DNA of 38,320 nt from Verrucomicrobiaceae bacterium (GTDB lineage: Bacteria > Verrucomicrobiota > Verrucomicrobiia > Verrucomicrobiales > Verrucomicrobiaceae). The stretch covers positions 1 to 38,320 of the forward strand of contig JAEUHJ010000116.1 of NCBI GenBank assembly GCA_016795375.1, given 5' to 3'. Below the pieces are notes generated by a model. The model saw only the letters and a list, made by a program, of their open reading frames with translations, had not been told where the DNA came from and made no database searches. Of this stretch, positions 32,157 through 38,320 are shown in pieces. Both the position numbers and the translations under genes were made by a program. Each line of letters starts with the position of its first letter. Position 1 is the first letter of the stretch.

Positions 32157-32999
32157 ATGATCGCGCAGCAAATCTGGTCTCTCATCAAAACCCCTGAGTT
32201 CCGTCTCAAGGAGTATTTTCACCGCCGGCCCGACCCGAAATACAACTGGCATTTCTGCTCAGGCGAAGAAGAGCGGAAGGCCGAGGCCGGCCATCAGAAA
32301 CTGGAGGACGACGGAATTGTCATGCTGCCGGCATTTTTTCAGGGCGAAATGTTGAAGGAACTGCAGGCCGCCTTCGACAAGTCCGTGGAGGACCAGTGGT
32401 GCAAGCTGAATCCCGGCTCCCTGCAATGCGACGAGTTTTTCGTCCAGGATCCGGTTTATCTGAAGGCCGCGCTGGATCCCGTGCTGCTGGAGATCATCGG
32501 ACGCTACTACAAGAAGAAGTTCGCCCTCGGCCGTTCCTGCGCCCAACGCCTGCTGCCGGCGGACACCGGCCGCTACGGTTCCTACCAGTGGCACCACGAC
32601 ACCCGCGGGCGTCAGCTTCACCTCATGGTGCTGCTGCGGGATCTGGCCGCTGACGGGCAGCGCATGTCCTACCTCACAAAGTCGCATCTCACTTATTACA
32701 GCTATCTGCGTGGGCGCGGCCAGGGGTCGCGCTTCGACACCGACCTTCGCGAGCATCCCGAGTACAAAGACCGCATCGTCGAGGTCGCCGGCCCCGCAGG
32801 CACCGTGGCCATCTTTGACGCGAACGGCCTGCACAGCGGCAACCGCAACAACAACGGAGGACGCGACCAGATCACCTTCTGCTACGTCAGCGTGCGCCAC
32901 TGGAAGCCGCAGAAATTCCGCCGCGCCGAGGTCGCGGCGCTTGAGGAGCCTTTCAAGCAAGTCGTGACCTTCAATCCAAAGCACGAGCTGGTGGACTGA
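32157..32999 (+). CDS. Phytanoyl-CoA dioxygenase (PhyH)-family Fe(II)/2-oxoglutarate oxygenase
   Basis: 280 aa from ATG 32157. The iron facial triad is readable: HxD in QWHHDTRGRQLHLM (about 144-147) and the distal His in ANGLHSGNRNNNGG (about 226), with Arg in GGRDQITF as the 2-oxoglutarate anchor. The N-terminal DDGIVMLPAFF is typical of PhyH-type enzymes. Such enzymes hydroxylate lipids, antibiotics or sugars. Here, between glycosyltransferases and a methyltransferase, hydroxylation of a glycan or lipid component is plausible. It is convergent with the methyltransferase gene, 21 bp away. Confidence 0.85.
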   Translation: MIAQQIWSLIKTPEFRLKEYFHRRPDPKYNWHFCSGEEERKAEAGHQKLEDDGIVMLPAFFQGEMLKELQAAFDKSVEDQWCKLNPGSLQCDEFFVQDPVYLKAALDPVLLEIIGRYYKKKFALGRSCAQRLLPADTGRYGSYQWHHDTRGRQLHLMVLLRDLAADGQRMSYLTKSHLTYYSYLRGRGQGSRFDTDLREHPEYKDRIVEVAGPAGTVAIFDANGLHSGNRNNNGGRDQITFCYVSVRHWKPQKFRRAEVAALEEPFKQVVTFNPKHELVD

Positions 33000-33020
33000 C
33001 GTCTCCGGCCCGGCTGGAAA

Positions 33021-33740
33021 TCACTTCTTCACGGAAAAGATCACCATCGTCGGCCCTTGCCGCGCAGGATCAGCGACGTCGTGGTTGAAGTAGATACGGT
33101 CAACCTTGCTTTCGAAGAGCTTCAGCACATCCGCGACTGTTTGAATCTGTCCGGTCGTGCCCATCAGACTGCCCTGGCTCTTCCGATATTCTTCGAGCAC
33201 ATGCTCCGGATAATAGGTGAGGCCGATGGCGATGATGCCGCCGTTCTTCGTCACGCGCACAAGCTCGTCCGCCGCCTTCTGCGGCTCGGTGCTGTAAGTC
33301 AACACCCAGCCGAGCATGACCGCATCCCATGAATTATCGGCATAGGACATCTGGTGCATGTTCCCAAGATCCACCCAGGGCGAATAGGAAAGCAGATCCA
33401 TGCCGCGGATGTTTTTGGGATGGAAGCCATATGCTGCGAGATACAGCAGATCGGTCTCAAGTCGCACACCGATGGCCAGCACCCTGGCATCTGGATTGTT
33501 CATCATCTTGTCGATCGCTGTCAGCGGCTGGATGAGCCACAAGATGCGGTCGCTCGGACGCGCGAGCTTCAACGCCCGCAGGTTGTGCTGATGTCCGTCC
33601 ACGGCCACCTGATCCTCGCAGGAACGAAGCCGTTTCTTGATGTGGACGAACCACCAGAAACGAACCTTGAAGACCAGGTGACAGATCGGTTTGACGCGAA
33701 GAAAGCGCGCGAGGCGGAGGATCAGACGGGAGGATGCCAT
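33021..33740 (-). CDS. SAM-dependent methyltransferase-like protein (Methyltransf_11 type)
   Basis: 239 aa from ATG 33740 (MASSRLILRLARFLRVKPIC). The Rossmann core is seen in ARVLAIGVRLETDLLYLAAYGF, with a degenerate glycine motif, the acidic strand IRGMDLL, SYADNSWDAVMLGWVLTYST (motif III-like) and DELVRVTKNGGIIAIGL. The loss of the usual GxGxG may mean altered SAM binding. Its neighbours suggest methylation of a glycan or related acceptor. It follows the epimerase gene by 67 bp on the same strand. Confidence 0.72.
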   Translation of the reverse strand: MASSRLILRLARFLRVKPICHLVFKVRFWWFVHIKKRLRSCEDQVAVDGHQHNLRALKLARPSDRILWLIQPLTAIDKMMNNPDARVLAIGVRLETDLLYLAAYGFHPKNIRGMDLLSYSPWVDLGNMHQMSYADNSWDAVMLGWVLTYSTEPQKAADELVRVTKNGGIIAIGLTYYPEHVLEEYRKSQGSLMGTTGQIQTVADVLKLFESKVDRIYFNHDVADPARQGPTMVIFSVKK

Positions 33741-33807
33741 GTCAGGAGAGTGTGCGGGCCGCACTATCCGAGCAAGATGGCTTTGCAAGCCAAAACTTCC
33801 CCGCAGC

Positions 33808-34752
33808 TCAAGCCTGCTGGCGGTAAAACTCCAGCGTCCGTCGCAACCCCTCCTCCCACGAGACTTCCGGCTCGTAGCCGAGGCATTCACGCGCCGCGCT
33901 GATGTCCGCGAGCGAATGCAGGATGTCACCCGCGCGCCTTGGCTCGAAACGCGGCTGAAGATCCTGGCCGGTGAGCTGGTTGATATCCCGCACGAGCTGC
34001 CGCAGGTCGATGGAACCGCCGCAGGCCACGTTGAAAAACTTCCCCGCCGCCTTTTCAGCCGGAGCCTCCGCCGCGCGCAGATTGGCGGCCACGGCGTTGT
34101 CCACAAACGTGAAATCACGCGCCTGGGAGCCGTCGCCATAAATCACCGGCGCCTGCCCGGCGAGCATGGCGGTGCAAAATTTGGCAATCACGCCGGAGTA
34201 GGGCGAGTCATACGCCTGGCGGGGACCGAAGACATTGAAGTAGCGCAGCGAGACTGTTTCAAAGCCATAGAGCTGGTGGAACATCTGCGCGTAACGCTCG
34301 CCCCCGTATTTTTGCAGCGCGTAAGGTGACAGCGGCTGCGGTGGAAGCCCCTCATGCTTCATGCGCGCGTCCGCGTTGCCGTAAATCGAGGATGATGAGG
34401 CGAACATGAGCCTCCGCACGCCCGCGTCACGCGCTGCCACCAACACATTGAGCGTGCCTTCGAGGTTATGCGCGTTGCTCTCCTGCGGCGCGCTGATGGA
34501 GCGCGGCACCGACGGCAGCGCCCCCTGGTGAAACACCCATTCGACTCCAACCATGATTTTCGCGAGCACCGCGGTGTCTCGGATGTCCCCTTCGACAAAC
34601 TCGACCTCATCCCCTGCTTTTTTCCATTCCAGGTTCCTCACATTGCCAAGCGTGAGATTGTCCAGCACCACCACCGACGCGCCGCGACGGCACAACTCCT
34701 GGGTGATGTGCGAACCGATGAATCCCGCTCCTCCTGTGACCAGTGCTTTCAT
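33808..34752 (-). CDS. NAD-dependent sugar-nucleotide epimerase (UDP-GlcNAc 4-epimerase-like)
   Basis: 314 aa from ATG 34752. The extended SDR signature GGAGFIGSH at the N-terminus, catalytic SSSSIYGNADA and the YALQKYGGE active site (YxxxK) are all present, followed by LRYFNVFGPRQ. The family includes GalE and WbpP-type epimerases; the SVPRSISAP segment resembles the WbpP/UDP-GlcNAc side. It interconverts C4 epimers of a UDP sugar for surface glycan synthesis. Its start overlaps the upstream dehydrogenase stop as ATGA, a common pairing (WbpA-like plus WbpP-like makes UDP-GalNAcA). Confidence 0.92.
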   Translation of the reverse strand: MKALVTGGAGFIGSHITQELCRRGASVVVLDNLTLGNVRNLEWKKAGDEVEFVEGDIRDTAVLAKIMVGVEWVFHQGALPSVPRSISAPQESNAHNLEGTLNVLVAARDAGVRRLMFASSSSIYGNADARMKHEGLPPQPLSPYALQKYGGERYAQMFHQLYGFETVSLRYFNVFGPRQAYDSPYSGVIAKFCTAMLAGQAPVIYGDGSQARDFTFVDNAVAANLRAAEAPAEKAAGKFFNVACGGSIDLRQLVRDINQLTGQDLQPRFEPRRAGDILHSLADISAARECLGYEPEVSWEEGLRRTLEFYRQQA

Positions 34753-36044
34753 GCTTTGAAATAATGGGGTTGTCCTTTCATCCGGCGGCCGAGGACGTTG
34801 CGCGAGTCCACGATCAACCGCGCATGCGCGGCCAGCAGCTCCGCGTCCATCACCTTGTGATTGGTGGCGATGAGGACGAGATCGTATCCCGGCAGCGTCT
34901 CCGTGGCCAGCGGCACGCTCCTGCGCCCGGCGAAATGCGCATGTTCACGCGAAGGGCGGATCACCGGCACATGCGGATCATGGTAATCCACCTGCGCCCC
35001 CTCCTTTTCGAGCATCTCCCACAGCACATAGGCCGGGCTTTCACGATCATCATCGACATCTGCCTTGTAGGCGATGCCGATCATCAAAACCCGGCTGCCA
35101 CGCAGGGTTTTCCCTGTCGAGGCCAGCGCCTGGCCCGCGCGCTTGATGACATGGGCGGGCATGGAGGTGTTCACCTCGCCGGCGAGTTCGATGAACCGCG
35201 TCTCCTGGCCGTACTGACGCGCCTTCCAGGTGAGATAAAACGGATCAATGGGGATGCAGTGGCCGCCGAGGCCGGGGCCGGGGTAGAACGGCATGAAACC
35301 GAACGGTTTCGTCTTCGCCGCGTCGATCACATCCCAGATGTCGATGTCCATCGCCTCGTAAACGATCTTCAACTCGTTCACCATGGCGATGTTCACCGCG
35401 CGGAAGATGTTCTCCGTCAGCTTCACCGCCTCCGCCACGCGGCAGGACTCCACAGGCACGAGCGTCTTGATCGCGCGGCCATAGACCGCCAGCGCATGTT
35501 TCCGGCAGTCCGGGGTGAGGCCGCCGACGATTTTCGGAATCACCGCCACATCACTCTGCGGATTGCCCGGATCCTCGCGTTCAGGTGAGAAGGCGAGGTG
35601 GAAGTCCGCTCCGGCCTTCAAACTGGATCCCGCCTCCAGCACCTCCCGCAGCTCCGTGTCCGTGGTGCCGGGATAGGTTGTGGATTCCAGCACCACGAGC
35701 TGCCCGCGCTGCAAATGCGGTGCGATGGCGCGCCCCGTGTTCAGGACATACGTCAGGTCGGGATCGCGATGCCTCGCCAGCGGTGTCGGCACGCAGATGA
35801 TGACGGCCTCGCACTCGCGCACACGCGAAAAATCCGTGGTGGCTGAGAACCGCCCCGCGTCACGCTGCGCGCGCACGGCTTCCGCCGGGATGTGCAGGAT
35901 GTAACTCTCCCCCGCGTTCAGCGCGTCGATCTTCGCCGCGTCGATGTCAAACCCCAGCACAACGCTGCCTGTCCGTGCGAATTGAAGGCTCAGGGGCAGG
36001 CCCACATAGCCCAGGCCGATGATGCCGATGGTAGAAGACGTCAT
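34749..36044 (-). CDS. UDP-N-acetyl-sugar 6-dehydrogenase (WbpA/WecC-like)
   Basis: 431 aa from ATG 36044. Motifs: GIIGLGYVGLPLSLQFA (NAD), VPTPLARHRDPDL, SPEREDPGN, the catalytic Cys in GGHCIPIDPFYL (about residue 261), and the C-terminal VLMIGIAYKADVDDDRESPA domain. Proline-rich GPGLGGHCIPIDP is typical of the N-acetyl-sugar branch. It forms a UDP-N-acetylhexosaminuronate with 2 NAD. It is translationally coupled to the epimerase. Divergent from the GT4 gene at 36157; the 112-bp gap presumably holds both promoters but none is clear. Confidence 0.93.
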   Translation of the reverse strand: MTSSTIGIIGLGYVGLPLSLQFARTGSVVLGFDIDAAKIDALNAGESYILHIPAEAVRAQRDAGRFSATTDFSRVRECEAVIICVPTPLARHRDPDLTYVLNTGRAIAPHLQRGQLVVLESTTYPGTTDTELREVLEAGSSLKAGADFHLAFSPEREDPGNPQSDVAVIPKIVGGLTPDCRKHALAVYGRAIKTLVPVESCRVAEAVKLTENIFRAVNIAMVNELKIVYEAMDIDIWDVIDAAKTKPFGFMPFYPGPGLGGHCIPIDPFYLTWKARQYGQETRFIELAGEVNTSMPAHVIKRAGQALASTGKTLRGSRVLMIGIAYKADVDDDRESPAYVLWEMLEKEGAQVDYHDPHVPVIRPSREHAHFAGRRSVPLATETLPGYDLVLIATNHKVMDAELLAAHARLIVDSRNVLGRRMKGQPHYFKA

Positions 36045-36156
36045 GAGTGATGAAAGAACTTCGATATGAAGTCGCCGGAACGGGCTTGCCAGAACTTTTT
36101 GCCGAAAAGGGGCTTTATTTCAGACGCGGAAAAGTCCATGAAACGGCGCTGGTCAC

Positions 36157-37284
36157 ATGGCTGACTCCTCTCCCTTCCACCGCTCCTGGCGCATCGCCCA
36201 TTCCGAAGCCTCGCTGGGCTGGGGAGGGCAGGAACATCGCATCCTGGCCGAAATCGAAGGTTTACGCCGCCGTGGCAGCGCGGTCTGGCTCATCGCCCCG
36301 GAAGATGCGCAGTTGTTCCAGCGCGCGGAACGCGCGGGCGTGCCGGTCGTCGCACAGCCTTTCCACCAGCGCGCCCTGCTGCCATTGCACGCGCTGCGGC
36401 TCGCCTGGTGGCTGCGGCGTCACCGCATTGAGGTCGTCAACCCGCACAGTTCGCGTGATGGCTGGCTGCTGACCATCGCGGCGCGGATCGCCCGGGTGCC
36501 GCTCATCATCCGCAGCCGTCATTTTGACGTGCCCATTCCCAATAAGTCGCTCAGCCGGCTGATGTACAAGGAATGGAGCCACCACATCATCACCACGAGT
36601 CCGAGAATCACGGAAACTCTCGCCGCGACGTTTGATCTGAATCCGGCGGAGATCACCACGCTCCCCACCGGAGTTGATCTGGGACGCTTCAAACCAGAAG
36701 GGCCGCGCGCGTCATTGCCCCTGCCGGCGTTGCCGCCAGGCACGCCGCTCATCGGCATGGTCACCGTGCTGCGCTTTGCCAAAGGCACCCAGGTGCTGGC
36801 CGAGGCGGCGCGCATCCTGCGCGACGAGCAGGGTTTGCGTGTGCATTGCGTGATTGTCGGTGACGGCCCGCACCGGCCGCGCCTGGAGGCCACACTGGCC
36901 GCGCTCGGCGTGGAGGATCAGTTCACCCTTTGCGGACATCGCGAGGACGTGCCCGACATCATGCGTGCGCTTGATGTGGTGGCCATCCCCTCGTTTCATG
37001 AGGCGATCCCGCAATCCGGACTCCAGGCGCTGGCCACCGGCGTACCCGTGGTGGCCAGCGATGTCGGCGGCATCCCCAGCATCATCCAGCACGGCCAGAC
37101 AGGACGCCTGGTCCCGATGCAAAACGCCCCGGCACTCGCCGCGGCCATCCGCGAGACACTGGAGCAGAAGGAGCGGACGCGGGCCATGTGCGCCGCTGGA
37201 AGAACGCTCATCGAATCCCGGCACAGCCTCGACGTCATGCTCGACGGCCTGGAGGCGATCTATCGCCGGCATCTCGGCGTCTGA
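36157..37284 (+). CDS. Glycosyltransferase family 4
   Basis: 375 aa from ATG 36157. The GT-B fold is seen in the N-terminal SLGWGGQEHRILAEIEGLRRRG and NPHSSRDGW, and in the C-terminal LPTGVDLGRFKPEG, IGMVTVLRFAKGTQVLAEAA, IVGDGPHRPRLE and the E-x7-E donor motif EAIPQSGLQALATGVPVVASDVGG. A retaining glycosyltransferase acting in the cytoplasm on a lipid-linked glycan. Donor sugar unknown; the neighbouring WbpA/WbpP-like pair suggests a uronic or acetamido sugar. Ends 7 bp from the convergent SGNH hydrolase gene. Confidence 0.93.
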   Translation: MADSSPFHRSWRIAHSEASLGWGGQEHRILAEIEGLRRRGSAVWLIAPEDAQLFQRAERAGVPVVAQPFHQRALLPLHALRLAWWLRRHRIEVVNPHSSRDGWLLTIAARIARVPLIIRSRHFDVPIPNKSLSRLMYKEWSHHIITTSPRITETLAATFDLNPAEITTLPTGVDLGRFKPEGPRASLPLPALPPGTPLIGMVTVLRFAKGTQVLAEAARILRDEQGLRVHCVIVGDGPHRPRLEATLAALGVEDQFTLCGHREDVPDIMRALDVVAIPSFHEAIPQSGLQALATGVPVVASDVGGIPSIIQHGQTGRLVPMQNAPALAAAIRETLEQKERTRAMCAAGRTLIESRHSLDVMLDGLEAIYRRHLGV

Positions 37285-37291
37285 AGCCGCC

Positions 37292-38281
37292 TCACGGACG
37301 TTGCAGTGGCACACCGAAACCAGCCTGCACACGCGTCGCGATCGCCTTGGCGATGATTTCATGCCCTTCGGCACGCACATGGGCGCCATCCGCATAAATC
37401 GCCTTCACATCCATGCCTTTGAACAGCTCCTGCATGCGCACGATTTCCACGCCGGGGCCGGCCAGCGCCGCCGCCCAGTCATATTGGCCGCCTTCGGAGG
37501 CGGTGGCTTTGCCGTCCGCGCCTTGCAGCAGATCCGCCTGGATGACCAGCAACACAGGCACACCTGCTTTTCTGGCGGCATCCACCGACAGGGCGGTCTG
37601 CTCGCGCACCAGGCAGTTCCAGCGCGCCAGCGTGACCGCGTTCATGCCGGAGGCGATCTCGGCATCAGCGTCGCTCACCGCGCCCTGCTGCCGCACCTCC
37701 TGCGGCAGCAGCTCCCAGAAGATTTTCTCCGTGCGCACCTCGAACAAGCGGCGGATCACGACGGATTTCATCAGCCAGTTGCGCGGATGCATGGAGCGGA
37801 ACTCCTCCCGCCGCCGCCATTCGCGCTCATCCTCGAATTCGTTCGAGAGATTCACATGCAGCACCACCAGCGTGGGCTGGTAACGCAGCGCCTGCTCCAG
37901 CACCACCAGCTTCCGCCGCGCTCCGTAGCCGGGCAGGCCCAGGTTGAACGACTCCGCCTTCATGCCTGATTGCCGCAGCATCCCGCCAAGGCGCCCCGCA
38001 TAACTGGAAGCCACATCACGGCCGCGGGCCACCGAATCTCCGACGACCATGATGCGAGTCGTGCCGGGGTCGCGTTTCAACTCGAAGGATTGCGGAAAAA
38101 ACTTCCGCCCGCCTGCGCGCACCAGCTCCACCTTGCCGTCTTTCTCCACAAAGCCCGCAGTGGAATCATACCCATAGTCAAAGCGCCCCATCAACGTCCG
38201 CTCAAAGAACAGACGCCCGGCCAGCTCGGCCCCGGCGAGCACCACCAGCATCAGCATGAAGGATTTTGAAATGACGCGCAT
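37292..38281 (-). CDS. Membrane-anchored SGNH/GDSL-type hydrolase
   Basis: 329 aa from ATG 38281. The N-terminus MRVISKSFMLMLVVLAGAELAGRL is a signal anchor, so the catalytic domain is periplasmic. SGNH motifs: Ser in MVVGDSVARG (about residue 83), Gly in LGLPGYGARR, Asn in LHVNLSNEFED, and the D-x-x-H block in YADGAHVRAEGH (about 300). Proteins of this kind next to MBOAT transferases acetylate or deacetylate extracellular polysaccharides (alginate AlgJ/AlgX are the models). The start overlaps the stop of the upstream frame as TGATG, and that frame looks like an MBOAT C-terminus. Confidence 0.86.
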   Translation of the reverse strand: MRVISKSFMLMLVVLAGAELAGRLFFERTLMGRFDYGYDSTAGFVEKDGKVELVRAGGRKFFPQSFELKRDPGTTRIMVVGDSVARGRDVASSYAGRLGGMLRQSGMKAESFNLGLPGYGARRKLVVLEQALRYQPTLVVLHVNLSNEFEDEREWRRREEFRSMHPRNWLMKSVVIRRLFEVRTEKIFWELLPQEVRQQGAVSDADAEIASGMNAVTLARWNCLVREQTALSVDAARKAGVPVLLVIQADLLQGADGKATASEGGQYDWAAALAGPGVEIVRMQELFKGMDVKAIYADGAHVRAEGHEIIAKAIATRVQAGFGVPLQRP

Positions 38282-38320
38282 CAGAATTGGAAATAGATGA
38301 ACTCCTGCTCGCCCGACGAG
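38281..38320 (-). CDS. C-terminus of an upstream gene, probably MBOAT O-acyltransferase (partial)
   Basis: Only the last 12 residues (SSGEQEFIYFQF) and the TGA stop are in the window; the stop shares one base with the SGNH hydrolase ATG. The ending EFIYFQF is one I associate with MBOAT proteins of alginate O-acetylation (AlgI) type. That matches an SGNH partner next door. The evidence is short, so treat the family as a prediction. Confidence 0.5.
   Translation of the reverse strand, partial: SSGEQEFIYFQF

Overview
The window is high in G+C and densely coded, and it reads like a chromosome segment of a Verrucomicrobia-type bacterium (inference, from the look of the proteins and not from any search). 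Supporting this are a fused gamma/alpha 2-oxoacid:ferredoxin oxidoreductase, a zinc-ligand L31 next to prfA, a one-piece tmRNA, GTG/TTG starts, many 4-nt gene overlaps and few clear Shine-Dalgarno sequences.

Layout. 1-12009 is core and peripheral metabolism: the start of leuS, an M42-type peptidase, a lipid A-type acyltransferase, an aldehyde dehydrogenase/iron alcohol dehydrogenase pair, an LDH2-type dehydrogenase, a nucleotide-sugar dehydrogenase, a small membrane-anchored protein, an MBL-fold hydrolase and korAB. 12268-14274 carries rpmE with a terminator, prfA and a DUF4256 gene. 14387-22586 is an integrated mobile element of about 8.2 kb sitting in the 3' end of the tmRNA gene ssrA (22573-22922, minus strand). 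23024-24427 is cysS. 24441-38320 is a surface-glycan locus with five or six glycosyltransferase-like genes, a DegT aminotransferase, a Gfo/Idh/MocA oxidoreductase, a beta-helix acetyltransferase, an epimerase, a nucleotide-sugar dehydrogenase, a PhyH-type oxygenase, a methyltransferase, an SGNH hydrolase and probably the last codons of an MBOAT acyltransferase.

The most interesting object is the element in ssrA. It has a tyrosine integrase at the distal end, a serine recombinase, an overlapping toxin-antitoxin pair, a tightly coupled minus-strand operon (AlpA/Xis-like protein, 103-aa unknown, Toprim primase-like protein, RepA-like ATPase) and a 595-aa protein I do not recognise. No capsid, terminase or conjugation gene is visible. 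It therefore looks like a minimal integrating replicon, of the phage-satellite or integrative-mobilizable kind. The ends are unusually readable: 60-bp direct repeats (52/60 identical) that mimic the tmRNA 3' end, a palindrome in each repeat that keeps its symmetry despite base changes, and paired TGTCTTAC motifs at 12-bp spacing near both ends, which are good candidates for integrase arm sites. The operon leader is a long hairpin that ends on the start codon.

Other non-coding signals: degenerate 7-bp tandem repeats beside leuS and ssrA, two 17-bp palindromes with compensating changes between korB and the MBL gene, and a tmRNA tag that appears to start with a GTG (Val) codon.
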